A DNA stretch of 64,000 nucleotides from Polynucleobacter rarus (GTDB lineage Bacteria; Pseudomonadota; Gammaproteobacteria; Burkholderiales; Burkholderiaceae): positions 1,402,659-1,466,658 of the forward strand of contig NZ_NTGB01000001.1 in the NCBI RefSeq assembly GCF_003072505.1, given 5' to 3'. A model generated the notes under the pieces. That model was not told the origin of the DNA. It ran no database searches and saw nothing but the letters and a program-made list of their open reading frames with translations. Made by a program: the position numbers and the translations under genes. Numbering within the stretch: the first letter of the stretch is position 1; the number at the start of each line of letters is the position of its first letter. This document shows, in pieces, positions 8,948 to 17,979 of the stretch.

Positions 8948-10138
8948 TTAAGGACGGCGAGGCACATCTACCTCAACGACCATCACATTGATTTCTCGAA
9001 TATTGCCTTTACGCCAAACTTGAATTTTTACCCGATTTCCTGGTTTGATGTCACTAATAGTCCTGGTTAGGTCAATTGTTTTTTCGATTTCACGATCGTT
9101 AATCTTCACAATTACGTCACCAACTTCAATTCCTGACATGGCAGCAGGGGCACCAGCCTCGATTCCTCGAACTAAAAGGCCCTTTGATTTAAGGTTAAAG
9201 CCCATCGATTCTGCTAATTCTTTTGTCAGTTCTGTAATAGTAATACCAATCCTACCCCTAACAATTCGACCATTAGACTTTAACTGTTCCGAAATACGAA
9301 TCGCTTCATCAATTGGAATCGCAAATGAGATTCCCATGTAACCACCTGATTTGCTATAAATTTGGGAGTTAATACCGATTACCTCTCCCTTGGTATTAAT
9401 CAGTGGACCGCCGGAGTTTCCGGGGTTAATCGCAACATCCGTCTGAATGAATGGGGTGATACTATCGTTTGTCTCACGCCCTTTGGCAGAAATAATACCG
9501 GCAGTAACAGTATTGTCTAAACCAAAAGGAGATCCAATTGCTAAAACCCACTCACCTACCCTTACCTTGGAAGAGTCGCCAATGGGTAATTTCGGTAAAT
9601 CTTTTGCTTCAATTTTAACAAGCGCTACATCTGTTCTTGGGTCAGACCCAATTAATTTTGCCTTAAACTCTCTTTTGTCGGTCAAGGTTACATAGATATT
9701 TGTTGCACCTTCTATCACATGAGCATTTGTTAGGATATATCCACTAGAATCCAAGATAAAGCCTGAACCCGTACCGCGATTTTGTTCTTGCGCCTGCGGT
9801 GCTTGTTGTTGCTGTGGACGTTGTTGAGGTGTTGGTTGAGGTTGTACAGGGAGTGGAATACCAAAAAAACGGCGGAAAAACTCTGCTTGATCCTGTGGCG
9901 TAATATTAGATGGCATCTGATAAACCATCACCTTTTCGGTTGTACGAATATTGACAACAGCAGGACTCGCTTTTTCTACTAAATCGGCGAAGTCAAGGAA
10001 TCTTTTTGGATTTGAACTTAAATTATTAAGGTTATTTGTAGAGTCACTTTGAGCTTTGACAACGCCAAGCAAACTTGACGCCATCACTAAGGCAAAGAAA
10101 AAATGAGATAACTTGTTGAATTTACTAACTTTATTCAT
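8948..10138 (-). CDS. degQ: DegQ/MucD-type periplasmic serine protease with a single PDZ domain
   Basis: The protein has 396 residues. A signal peptide (about 1-29, hydrophobic FFFALVMASSLLGVV, cleavage near VKA) is followed by a trypsin-like domain with the triad His140 (TNAHV), Asp170 (RTDVAL) and Ser242 (NPGNSGGP). One PDZ domain follows (about 293-390), and then the chain ends. A Gln/Pro-rich stretch (98-120) lies in the LA-loop region. Family members at this locus usually have about 470-500 residues and two PDZ domains; here the second is missing, giving a DegS-like architecture but with a cleavable signal peptide rather than an anchor. The usual upstream rpoE-rseA-rseB genes are also absent. 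It probably degrades misfolded envelope proteins. Confidence 0.92.
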   Translation of the reverse strand: MNKVSKFNKLSHFFFALVMASSLLGVVKAQSDSTNNLNNLSSNPKRFLDFADLVEKASPAVVNIRTTEKVMVYQMPSNITPQDQAEFFRRFFGIPLPVQPQPTPQQRPQQQQAPQAQEQNRGTGSGFILDSSGYILTNAHVIEGATNIYVTLTDKREFKAKLIGSDPRTDVALVKIEAKDLPKLPIGDSSKVRVGEWVLAIGSPFGLDNTVTAGIISAKGRETNDSITPFIQTDVAINPGNSGGPLINTKGEVIGINSQIYSKSGGYMGISFAIPIDEAIRISEQLKSNGRIVRGRIGITITELTKELAESMGFNLKSKGLLVRGIEAGAPAAMSGIEVGDVIVKINDREIEKTIDLTRTISDIKPGNRVKIQVWRKGNIREINVMVVEVDVPRRP

Positions 10139-10158
10139 AGAACGTTGGTTTTATCAAG

Positions 10159-10184
10159 AAATAGTTGTTTACATTCAACTATTT
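10159..10184 (-). terminator. Hairpin at the fabF end
   Basis: AAATAGTTG (10159-10167) and CAACTATTT (10176-10184) form a perfect 9-bp AT-rich stem with an 8-base loop. The stem abuts the fabF stop codon, in the 45-base gap before degQ. Only a short T-tract follows, so termination would be weak. Confidence 0.45.
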
Positions 10185-11428
10185 TAAATTCTTTTGAAAA
10201 CTAGCGTACCGTTAGTACCACCAAATCCAAAGTTATTTTTAACCGCAACATCTAATTTGATATCTCGAGCTGTATTTGCACAGTAGTCTAAATCGCATTC
10301 TGGATCTTGGTTAAAAATATTAATCGTTGGGGGAGATTTTTGATGATACAAGGCCAAGATCGTAAATACGGATTCAAGACCACCAGCCCCACCAAGCAAA
10401 TGACCCGTCATCGATTTTGTAGAATTGACGATGAGCTTTTTGGCATGATCACCTAATGCTGCTTTAATTGCTTGAGTTTCATTTTTATCACCCAATGGTG
10501 TCGATGTACCGTGAGCATTGATATAGCCAATTTCTTCCGAATTGACGCCAGCATCCTTGATTGCATTAAGCATACATCTTCTTGGACCATCCATATTCGG
10601 CGCTGTCATATGGTAAGCATCACCACTCATACCAAATCCAGCTACTTCAGCATAAATCCTAGCTCCACGTGCTTTGGCATGTTCGTACTCTTCAAGTACG
10701 ACAACCCCACCGCCTTCACCTAAAACAAAGCCATCACGATCGACATCCCATGGCCTTGAAGCGGTTGCTGGATCGTCATTACGTAATGATAGAGCTCTAG
10801 CTGCAGCAAAACCACCAATACCGAGCGGCGAAACAGTTGACTCAGCTCCGCCAGCAATCATTACATCGGCATCTCCATATTGAATTAATCTAGCGGCTAA
10901 CCCAATACTATGAAGACCTGTGGTACAGGCAGTCACAGCAGAGAGGTTGGGACCTTTAAGATTCAAGTTAATACTGAGATGACCTGAAATCATATTAATG
11001 ATGGAACCAGGCACGAAAAAGGGAGAAATACGTCTTGCACCACGAGTAATTAACTCTTGATGCGTTTGTTCAATCATTGGCAAACCACCAATACCTGAAC
11101 CAACTAAAACACCAATTCGTTCAGAATTGGCTTCAGTCACTTCAATCCCACTATCCTTAAATGCCTGCGTCCCAGCTGCGATACCGAAATGAATAAAGGT
11201 ATCCATATGTCTGGCTTCTTTTGCTGAAAGATAGTCTTCAATATTGAAGTTTTTTACTTCGCCTGCAAAATGGACTGACAAGCCACTGGAATCAAACTTT
11301 GAAATCGTGGCAATACCAGATTTACCTTGCAGTAAATTGTTCCAGGCAGAATCTACATCATTTCCAACGGGACTAATAAGACCTAAACCGGTGACAACGA
11401 CACGTCGTCGGTTGTTTGGATAAGACAC
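10184..11428 (-). CDS. fabF: 3-oxoacyl-[ACP] synthase II
   Basis: The 414-residue condensing enzyme elongates acyl-ACP with malonyl-ACP and controls temperature-dependent unsaturation. The catalytic Cys is at about 168 (VTACTTG), with the two histidines in [11 protein letters not shown] and [12 protein letters not shown]. The start is GTG at 11428, with AAGG seven bases upstream; the acpP stop lies just before it. It is the last fab gene of the cluster. In related genomes rpoE follows; here degQ does. Confidence 0.97.
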   Translation of the reverse strand: MSYPNNRRRVVVTGLGLISPVGNDVDSAWNNLLQGKSGIATISKFDSSGLSVHFAGEVKNFNIEDYLSAKEARHMDTFIHFGIAAGTQAFKDSGIEVTEANSERIGVLVGSGIGGLPMIEQTHQELITRGARRISPFFVPGSIINMISGHLSINLNLKGPNLSAVTACTTGLHSIGLAARLIQYGDADVMIAGGAESTVSPLGIGGFAAARALSLRNDDPATASRPWDVDRDGFVLGEGGGVVVLEEYEHAKARGARIYAEVAGFGMSGDAYHMTAPNMDGPRRCMLNAIKDAGVNSEEIGYINAHGTSTPLGDKNETQAIKAALGDHAKKLIVNSTKSMTGHLLGGAGGLESVFTILALYHQKSPPTINIFNQDPECDLDYCANTARDIKLDVAVKNNFGFGGTNGTLVFKRI

Positions 11429-11431
11429 GGA

Positions 11432-11671
11432 TTAGCCTTGAGCTTTCGAAGATGCAAAATCAATTGCTAACTGAACTGTAGTAATCTTCTCAGCTTCTTC
11501 GTCAGGAATCTCAATTCCAAACTCATCTTCTAAAGCCATCACTAATTCAACGGTATCAAGTGAATCCGCACCTAAGTCATTAACGAATGATGATTCGTTT
11601 TTAACTTCAGCTTCTGTTACGCCAAGTTGCTCAGCTACGATTTTCTTTACTCGTTGTTCAATGTTATCCAT
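11432..11671 (-). CDS. acpP: Acyl carrier protein
   Basis: The protein has 79 residues and is strongly acidic. The phosphopantetheine attachment Ser37 lies in [10 protein letters not shown], followed by the recognition helix [18 protein letters not shown]. It carries growing acyl chains in type II fatty acid synthesis and donates them to lipid A and phospholipid synthesis. A strong ribosome-binding site, CCGGAGGGAAAGC, directly precedes the ATG, consistent with very high expression. It sits between fabG and fabF as in most proteobacteria. Confidence 0.98.
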   Translation of the reverse strand: MDNIEQRVKKIVAEQLGVTEAEVKNESSFVNDLGADSLDTVELVMALEDEFGIEIPDEEAEKITTVQLAIDFASSKAQG

Positions 11672-11727
11672 GCTTTCCCTCCGGGGATGTTGTTAAATTA
11701 AAATTATTTTATCATTTTCAAAAGTCA

Positions 11728-12489
11728 TTAGGCTAAATATAAACCACCGTTGACGTGTAAAGTCGTACCAGTGATATATCCAGCATTTTCAGAGGCCAAA
11801 AAAGAGACTGCGTGAGCAATGTCTTCAGGGCTTCCAAGTCTTCCTAATGGGATGTTTACCTTTAATGCATTTTGCTGATCTTCAGACAAACTTCTAGTCA
11901 TATCTGTGTCGATAAAGCCAGGTGCGACACAATTCACCGTAATACCTCGACTACCAATCTCTCTTGCCAGTGCACGACTCATTCCAGCAACGCCAGCTTT
12001 GGCCGCGGCATAATTTGCTTGACCAGGGTTACCACTGTGACCAACTATTGAAGTGATGTGGATAATTCTCCCAGCCTTGGCTTTCATCATTGGTCTTAAA
12101 ACCGCTTTTGACAGTCGAAATACTGCATTTAGATTTGTATCAATGACAGAGTTCCACTCATCATCCTTCATTCTCATTGCTAACTGATCTTGCGTAATCC
12201 CTGCGTTATTAACAAGGATATTAATACCGCCAAATTGTTTGACCACTTTATCAATAAAATTTTCGCAAGCTTGAGGTTCAGTTACATTGAGCACCTCACC
12301 GAGACCACTTACTGCGATAGTCTCACTATTTTTTAAATAGTCAGAAATATTTTGTGCACCAGTTGCAGTTGTCGCGGTGCCAATGACTAGGGCACCCTGA
12401 CTGGCTAAGTTTTGTGCAATAGATTTACCGATTCCTCTAGAGGCACCAGTTACTACTGCAATTTGACCTTCGAATAGATTATTCATCAT
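11728..12489 (-). CDS. fabG: 3-oxoacyl-[ACP] reductase
   Basis: The 253-residue short-chain dehydrogenase has the NADPH-binding TGASRGIG (about 14-21), NNAG near 93, and the catalytic triad Ser146, Tyr159 and Lys163 (HITS...YAAAK). It reduces beta-ketoacyl-ACP. Two ATG codons start the frame; no good Shine-Dalgarno site distinguishes them, so the start may be 12486. It lies 20 bases after fabD and 56 before acpP. Confidence 0.97.
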   Translation of the reverse strand: MMNNLFEGQIAVVTGASRGIGKSIAQNLASQGALVIGTATTATGAQNISDYLKNSETIAVSGLGEVLNVTEPQACENFIDKVVKQFGGINILVNNAGITQDQLAMRMKDDEWNSVIDTNLNAVFRLSKAVLRPMMKAKAGRIIHITSIVGHSGNPGQANYAAAKAGVAGMSRALAREIGSRGITVNCVAPGFIDTDMTRSLSEDQQNALKVNIPLGRLGSPEDIAHAVSFLASENAGYITGTTLHVNGGLYLA

Positions 12490-12509
12490 TTAGCTTTGAA
12501 TTTTAACAA

Positions 12510-13454
12510 TTAATTTTTTAACTCGGATAAAACAGTTTGAATTGTTTGTGGATCTGAAATACCGTGTATCTTTATTTGTGGAGCAATGCGCTTAACAAGA
12601 CCGGCTAAAACTCTACCGGGGCCACACTCAACTAGGTGATTCACACCTAAATCAGCCATTTTTTCGATCGTTTCAACCCATCTCACCGGGGAGTAAGACT
12701 GGCGAATTAAGGCATCTTTCATTTTCAATGGGTCATTTTCGATCATTACGTCCACATTATTAATTACCTGAACAGCCGGTTGATGAAATTGAATAGCGGT
12801 GAGATGTTTTTCTAATTTCGCAGCAGCCGGTAATAGCAAACTAGAATGAAATGGTGCAGAAACGGGCAACTTTGTCGCTAGTTTTGCGCCAGCAGATTTG
12901 GCTATTTCGATGATTCGATTAATGGCTTGAATATGTCCAGCAACAACGACTTGATTCGGGGCATTAAAGTTTACTGGTTCCACGACAAAGCCTGTTTCTT
13001 GAGAAACTTCTAGGCATAAATTCACGATGATTTCGTCACTCAAGCCGATAATTGCTGCCATACCACCAGACCCAACGGGAACAGCCTCTTGCATTGCTTG
13101 CGCCCTGTATCTGACAAGTGGAACTGCTTGCGTGAAGTCTAAACTATTAGCACACACTAAAGAGGTGTACTCACCTAAACTGTGACCTGCCATAAAATCG
13201 GGTATTTGACCACCAGCCTCAATCCATGCGCGGTAAATAGCAACTCCAGCAATTAACATGACTGGCTGAGTATTTTCTGTCAAAGCTAAAGCTTCAGCAG
13301 GCCCATCCTGGATTAATTGGCCTAAGTCTTGACCTAATACTTGGCTCGCCTGACTAATAATCTGCTGCACCAAAGCGTTGTCAGCAAAACCATTTAACAT
13401 CCCAACTGATTGGGAACCTTGTCCTGGGAAAACGAATGCTAATTTTTGAGTCAT
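12510..13454 (-). CDS. fabD: Malonyl-CoA:ACP transacylase
   Basis: The 314-residue acyltransferase loads malonate onto ACP. It begins with FVFPGQGSQ and carries the nucleophile Ser92 in GHSLGEY; the catalytic His is in APFHSSLL near 204. The length is typical. It lies between fabH (79-base gap) and fabG (20-base gap), so it is part of the same operon. Confidence 0.97.
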   Translation of the reverse strand: MTQKLAFVFPGQGSQSVGMLNGFADNALVQQIISQASQVLGQDLGQLIQDGPAEALALTENTQPVMLIAGVAIYRAWIEAGGQIPDFMAGHSLGEYTSLVCANSLDFTQAVPLVRYRAQAMQEAVPVGSGGMAAIIGLSDEIIVNLCLEVSQETGFVVEPVNFNAPNQVVVAGHIQAINRIIEIAKSAGAKLATKLPVSAPFHSSLLLPAAAKLEKHLTAIQFHQPAVQVINNVDVMIENDPLKMKDALIRQSYSPVRWVETIEKMADLGVNHLVECGPGRVLAGLVKRIAPQIKIHGISDPQTIQTVLSELKN

Positions 13455-13533
13455 TTATTAAAAACCATTTTTTGTAGGAGTAAAACCCTAAGTTTAATTT
13501 TCCGATTGCATCACTGTTTTTATAAAAGGCCGC

Positions 13534-14520
13534 TTAGTATCGGATACAAGCTGCACCCCAAGTAAATCCACCACCAACACCCTCTAATAGTAAATTCTGA
13601 CCTCGCGTAATTTTACCATCACGAATACCAGTATCTAGCGCTAATGGAATGGAGGCGGCTGAGGTATTGCCATGTTCATTTACGGTCACAATCACCTGCT
13701 CAAGTGGAATACCCAATTTCTTAGCAGTTCCCTCCATAATACGAATATTCGCTTGATGGGGAATTAACCAATCAATCTGATTGGTACTTAAATGTGCCTT
13801 TTCCAACACCTCAGTGGCAACTTTTTCCAACATTTTTACTGCCAACTTAAAGACTGCTTGTCCATCCATCGTTAAATAAGCAGAACCTTGTATTCCACCG
13901 TGACCAATGTATCCAGGAACGCATAATATTTGCTGATGGGAACCGTCAGAATGGATTGCTGAACTCATAATCCCTTGCTCAGAGGAAGCTTCATAAATCA
14001 CAGCACCAGCACCATCTCCAAACAAAACACAGGTAGTTCGATCTTTCATATCAAGAATTCTAGAAAAGACTTCTGTACCAATGACCATCACACGTTGATG
14101 ATCACCGCTTTTAATCAGAGCGTTGGCTAAATGAGTACCGTAAATAAAACCTGAACAGACAGCCTGAACATCGAACGCGCCGCAACCTGAAGTAATACCT
14201 AATTTATGTTGAACTGAACTAGCCGTACTAGGAAAACCACCCAAATTATCTGGCGTTGATGTCGCTAAAATAATTAAATCAATTTGACTTGCTTCAAGAC
14301 TCGCTGCACTCAAAGCGTTTTTTGCTGCGAGGACAGCTAAATCACTGGCCATTTGGTTCTTTTGTGCAAAATGTCTCGCCTTAATCCCGCTTCGCGAAAA
14401 AATCCATTCATCACTCGTTAATATCCCATCCTTCAGGAGCATTAGAGCTAACTCTTCATTATCAATTCTTTGCTCGGGCAAATAACTTCCGGTTCCAGCG
14501 ATTTTTGCAAAAGTAGCCAT
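13534..14520 (-). CDS. fabH: 3-oxoacyl-[ACP] synthase III
   Basis: The protein has 328 residues. It starts each fatty acid by condensing acetyl-CoA with malonyl-ACP. The catalytic triad is visible: Cys122 (VCSGF), His in PHQANIRI near 255, and Asn in [11 protein letters not shown] near 284. The C-terminal GGGFTWGA loop is present. The gene is preceded by plsX after 18 bases, the standard plsX-fabH order that links phospholipid and fatty acid initiation. Confidence 0.97.
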   Translation of the reverse strand: MATFAKIAGTGSYLPEQRIDNEELALMLLKDGILTSDEWIFSRSGIKARHFAQKNQMASDLAVLAAKNALSAASLEASQIDLIILATSTPDNLGGFPSTASSVQHKLGITSGCGAFDVQAVCSGFIYGTHLANALIKSGDHQRVMVIGTEVFSRILDMKDRTTCVLFGDGAGAVIYEASSEQGIMSSAIHSDGSHQQILCVPGYIGHGGIQGSAYLTMDGQAVFKLAVKMLEKVATEVLEKAHLSTNQIDWLIPHQANIRIMEGTAKKLGIPLEQVIVTVNEHGNTSAASIPLALDTGIRDGKITRGQNLLLEGVGGGFTWGAACIRY

Positions 14521-14538
14521 AAATAAATTATCTAAGGA

Positions 14539-15606
14539 TTAGCTAATAGCGTTAGTGGAGGAGATGGGTGGTGTGCTAGAAGCTTCATCCACCTTCTGTT
14601 TTTCAATTTGATCAAATGCCTTAGCAATTTTTTCAACCATATGATTATTGGCTGCCTCATAGGCTCTTGTCAAAGCCATGTAAAAAGCATAACGATCTGC
14701 TGAACCATGACTCTTGATGACAAGTCCCCTCAAGCCAAGTAACATTGCGCCATTATATCGCCGATGATCTACCCTTTTTCTAAAGCGCAGTAAGATTGGA
14801 AGTGCTAAGAAAGATAAAAACTTGGTCAATAAAGATCGTCCAAATTCTTCTTTAATCATCTGTGAAATCATACTAGCTAAACCTTCACTAGTTTTAAGTG
14901 CGACATTGCCAACAAAACCATCACAAACTACCACATCAGTGGTACCTTTGAAAATATCGTTTCCTTCAACATTACCGTGGAAATTTAAAGTGCTATTACG
15001 CAGTAGAATCCCTGCTTGTTTTACAACTTCATTTCCCTTGATAACCTCTTCGCCAATATTAAGTAGTCCAATTAAAGGTCTTTCTTTACCATCAATTACA
15101 CGTACCATCACATCTGCCATTTGGGCGAACTGCAATAAATGAAAGGCTTCACAATCACTATTGGCACCTAAATCAAGCACAGTTGTTCCGGTACCCTTTT
15201 GATTGGGCATACGCGTAGAGATTGCTGGACGATCAATACCTTCTAATGTTTTCAAAAGATAACGTGAAATAGCCATCAGTGCTCCGGTATTTCCAGCTGA
15301 GACAATGGCATCTGCCTGACCGTCCTTCACCAACTCGATAGCAATCCTCATTGAAGAGTTTTTCTTCTTACGAAGGGCAACTTCAACCGAGTCATCCATA
15401 GCCACTATTTCGGCAGCTTCTACTACGGTGACATGATCTCTTAAATCATTAGGGATTTTTTTAAGGGCATGATGAATGGCCTCTAATTGACCGACCAAAA
15501 GAATCCGACAATTAGGATGTTCTTTTAGTAGATCAATCGCAGCGGGTACAGTGGTAGATATACCATGGTCACCACCCATTGCATCAACGGCGATAGTAAC
15601 TGTCAT
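14539..15606 (-). CDS. plsX: Phosphate acyltransferase PlsX
   Basis: The 355-residue protein converts acyl-ACP to acyl phosphate, the donor for PlsY in phosphatidic acid synthesis. Family motifs include [10 protein letters not shown] at the N-terminus, [10 protein letters not shown] near 101 and [13 protein letters not shown] near 225. A C-terminal Ser/Thr-rich tail (about 20 residues) is not conserved. It lies between rpmF and fabH; the 116 bases upstream show no separate gene. Confidence 0.97.
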   Translation of the reverse strand: MTVTIAVDAMGGDHGISTTVPAAIDLLKEHPNCRILLVGQLEAIHHALKKIPNDLRDHVTVVEAAEIVAMDDSVEVALRKKKNSSMRIAIELVKDGQADAIVSAGNTGALMAISRYLLKTLEGIDRPAISTRMPNQKGTGTTVLDLGANSDCEAFHLLQFAQMADVMVRVIDGKERPLIGLLNIGEEVIKGNEVVKQAGILLRNSTLNFHGNVEGNDIFKGTTDVVVCDGFVGNVALKTSEGLASMISQMIKEEFGRSLLTKFLSFLALPILLRFRKRVDHRRYNGAMLLGLRGLVIKSHGSADRYAFYMALTRAYEAANNHMVEKIAKAFDQIEKQKVDEASSTPPISSTNAIS

Positions 15607-15722
15607 CGTATTAAAAAATGAACACCCAACGAAGATTGCTCCTGTTGTTTAGCTGTTATGAATCCTGTTAGAGAATTCATTAATTCATTATCACCGGAAA
15701 TGAAATCGGAGATTGCGCGAAA

Positions 15723-15902
15723 TTAATCGTTTTTAGTTTTGACAACTTTACGACCACGATAATAGCCATTTGGGCTAACGTGATGACGTAAGTGGGCTTC
15801 GCCAGTTGTTGGCTCTACAGCCAAAGAAGGGCTTTCTAAAAAGTCATGTGCACGGTGCATGCCACGCTTGGATGGGGATTTTTTATTCTGTTGAACGGCC
15901 AT
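15723..15902 (-). CDS. rpmF: 50S ribosomal protein L32
   Basis: This short gene encodes 59 residues. The protein starts [20 protein letters not shown], is rich in Lys/Arg and contains [14 protein letters not shown], all typical of proteobacterial L32. The zinc-binding cysteines found in some L32 proteins are absent, so this is the C-minus type. The start is ATG at 15902 with AGGAG about 7 bases upstream (reading on the minus strand) and the stop is TAA at 15723. It lies between yceD and plsX, the universal yceD-rpmF-plsX-fab arrangement. Confidence 0.97.
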   Translation of the reverse strand: MAVQQNKKSPSKRGMHRAHDFLESPSLAVEPTTGEAHLRHHVSPNGYYRGRKVVKTKND

Positions 15903-15969
15903 ATTTAACTCCTAAACAATCCGATATTTTAGCATTACTTGATACATTTCGCGAGATTTTTTTCAATGA

Positions 15970-16575
15970 TTAGTTCAATTTAAGCTTTTTGAGTTGTAAA
16001 AAAGGGTTCAACTTGCCTGTCTTTGGGTCTATTAAGTCGTCAACTTCATCTAATTGCGCTTCACTTGGCTCCGAGATATTTATAAGATACTTCTGACAAT
16101 GTTGATCTGCATGCTTCGGTACTAAAGGAAGAGCAAGAAGTAATTCATCTTCAATTAATTCAAAAAGATTGAATTCGTATGCATTCAACAGGGCATCTTC
16201 ATCATCATTTTCTAGCGGAAAATCATCTACCTCAGCTTGCGTATTCAAAAGAACAAACTGAGAATTGACTTCAATATTTTGTAAAGAATCATCAAGACAA
16301 CGCTGGCAAGTTAGAGGTATTGTTGTCAGCGCTTTAATTTTTAAGCGATATTGTTCTTGTCCAGTAGGCAAAACATCAATCCAAGATAAACATTCCCACT
16401 CGACTTTGTAAGAATTCTGGCGTTGCGCTAGCGGCATTTCCAGAAGTAGTCGAGGAAAACTTTCAAGGGGAAACTCTCCCTGACCTTTAAAGGTTTGGCC
16501 ACTTTTAAAATCGATATTGGATAATGCGCTCTGAGTAGAATGCAACTCTTGAGCGATAATTTGTTTTTGGTTCAT
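15970..16575 (-). CDS. yceD: DUF177 (YceD) large-subunit rRNA accumulation protein
   Basis: The 201-residue DUF177 protein has the diagnostic CQRCLD motif (about 117-122) in the middle and the acidic stretch PLENDDEDALLNAYEFNLFELIEDELLLALP split over the C-terminal half. YceD homologues are needed for normal 23S rRNA accumulation and are nearly always encoded before rpmF, as here. AAGGA lies 9 bases before the ATG. It is divergent from maf with only 18 bases between the start codons, so the two promoters must overlap the coding regions. Confidence 0.93.
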   Translation of the reverse strand: MNQKQIIAQELHSTQSALSNIDFKSGQTFKGQGEFPLESFPRLLLEMPLAQRQNSYKVEWECLSWIDVLPTGQEQYRLKIKALTTIPLTCQRCLDDSLQNIEVNSQFVLLNTQAEVDDFPLENDDEDALLNAYEFNLFELIEDELLLALPLVPKHADQHCQKYLINISEPSEAQLDEVDDLIDPKTGKLNPFLQLKKLKLN

Positions 16576-16593
16576 AAAATTAAGTCCTTTTAT

Positions 16594-17199
16594 ATGAAAG
16601 AACAGACTCTGATATTGGCTTCATCTTCTAAGTATAGGAGAGAATTGTTAGAACGTTTGAACGTTTCCTTTTTAGTTTACTCTCCGAATGTCGATGAAAC
16701 CCCCAAAATTGGTGAATCTCCGACCCAATTGGTTGAAAGATTATCCCATCTCAAGGCTCGCTGTATTAGCGAGCAGTACCCAGATGCTTGGGTTATCGGA
16801 TCGGATCAAGTTGCCGACTTTCATGGCGCAGCAATTGGTAAACCGCTGACACATGATCGGGCTTTGGCACAACTCCAAATGATGCAAGGAGAAACGGTCA
16901 TTTTTAGAACAGGGATGTGCCTCATGCAACTCAAGTCGAATACAACCCTGTATACCTGTGTTGACACTGAAGTATCTTTTCGAGATTTCGATGAAGCAAC
17001 GCTTGAGAATTATCTTTTGACTGAAAAGCCTTATGATTGTGCTGGTAGTGCTAAAGCAGAAGGTTTAGGCATTGGATTACTGTCAGAAATGAAATCTACT
17101 GACCCAACTGCCATTATTGGTCTTCCCCTTATTCAGTTAACTGGCCTATTAATGTCAGTTGGCTTTCAATTATTTCCTCCCCCGGCGAGCTCTAAATGA
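16594..17199 (+). CDS. maf: Maf-like nucleotide pyrophosphatase (YceF subfamily)
   Basis: The protein has 201 residues. It begins with LILASSSKYRRELL, the Maf substrate loop, and contains GSDQVADF, the YceF-type version of the SDQ motif. YceF hydrolyses modified nucleotides such as m7GTP; that substrate is inferred from the subfamily. I chose the ATG at 16594, because the frame extends upstream to 16540 but there runs antisense through the yceD start and lacks Maf similarity. The stop overlaps the next start by 4 nt (ATGA). Confidence 0.93.
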   Translation: MKEQTLILASSSKYRRELLERLNVSFLVYSPNVDETPKIGESPTQLVERLSHLKARCISEQYPDAWVIGSDQVADFHGAAIGKPLTHDRALAQLQMMQGETVIFRTGMCLMQLKSNTTLYTCVDTEVSFRDFDEATLENYLLTEKPYDCAGSAKAEGLGIGLLSEMKSTDPTAIIGLPLIQLTGLLMSVGFQLFPPPASSK

Positions 17200-17948
17200 A
17201 CAAAGGTACCTTATTTTTAATTCCAAATACCTTAGGCGATGAAGCTCGAGAAGAACAGCTTCCCTATGTACTGCCTGACGAAGTAACAAAACAGGCGAGT
17301 CAGCTTGAATATTGGATTGTGGAAAATGCCAAAACGGCTAGATCTTTTTTAAAAGCGGTTAACTCTGTTTACCCTTTGATTAAGCCCATACAAGAAATGA
17401 AGATGGTCGAGTGGTCAGGCCCTAGCTCTAAAATTGATGTCAATCATCTATTACAACCTCTTCTATCAGGTCACCATCTTGGACTACTTTCGGAGGCTGG
17501 ACTTCCAGCAGTAGCAGACCCTGGTACTGAAATCGTCGCCTTAGCTCATCGTTTAAAGATTCCAGTCAAACCACTTACTGGACCCAGCTCTCTAATGCTA
17601 GCTTTAATGGCAAGCGGCATGAATGGTCAAGGCTTTATGTTTCATGGCTATTTAGCGATCAAACCTTTTGACAGAACCCAAGAGTTAAAGGCACTCGAAT
17701 CACAATCGAAAAAAAATCATGCCACACAACTTTGGATTGAAACCCCTTATCGAAATTTAGGGATGCTAGAAAGTTGCATCGAAACACTACATTCCAATAC
17801 GCAATTATGTATCGCTACCCATTTGACATTGGCGGATGAGTCGATTGTGAGTCAAACAATTGGTGAATGGCGTAAAGCTTGGTCTAACCAATCACCACAA
17901 ATTAAATATCTAGAAAAAAAGCCTGCAGTATTTCTAATGCAGGCTTGA
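17196..17948 (+). CDS. SAM-dependent methyltransferase, tetrapyrrole-methylase fold (RsmI-like)
   Basis: The protein has 250 residues and is related to RsmI/YraL. EAGLPAVADPGTEIV (about 107-121) and PLTGPSSLMLALMASG (about 128-143) are the typical SAM-pocket motifs, and FHGYLAIKP matches the RsmI middle region. The N-terminus differs from true RsmI: it begins GTLFLIPNTLGD and has an ENAKTARSFL helix. This matches the second paralogue found next to maf in Burkholderiales, whose substrate is not established. It may act on rRNA, but I would not assign C1402. Its 3' end contains the terminator of the convergent sppA. Confidence 0.85.
   Translation: MNKGTLFLIPNTLGDEAREEQLPYVLPDEVTKQASQLEYWIVENAKTARSFLKAVNSVYPLIKPIQEMKMVEWSGPSSKIDVNHLLQPLLSGHHLGLLSEAGLPAVADPGTEIVALAHRLKIPVKPLTGPSSLMLALMASGMNGQGFMFHGYLAIKPFDRTQELKALESQSKKNHATQLWIETPYRNLGMLESCIETLHSNTQLCIATHLTLADESIVSQTIGEWRKAWSNQSPQIKYLEKKPAVFLMQA
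17912..17946 (-). terminator. Rho-independent terminator of sppA inside the methyltransferase gene
   Basis: On the minus strand AAGCCTGCA (17946-17938) pairs with TGCAGGCTT (17927-17919) around a 10-base loop and is followed by TTTTTTTCTA. This is a textbook terminator for the leftward sppA transcript. It overlaps the last codons of the rightward gene. Confidence 0.85.
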
Positions 17949-17979
17949 CTTCTGTTTTGATTGGATTTTTAAGACGAAG

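Noticed and set aside
14822..15142. A 106-codon plus-strand frame opposite plsX
   Set aside because: It is Ser/Thr-rich low-complexity antisense of a well-conserved gene, with no SD and no recognisable domain.
15607..15722. A possible ncRNA between rpmF and plsX
   Set aside because: Only short AT-rich repeats are seen; no promoter or stable structure.
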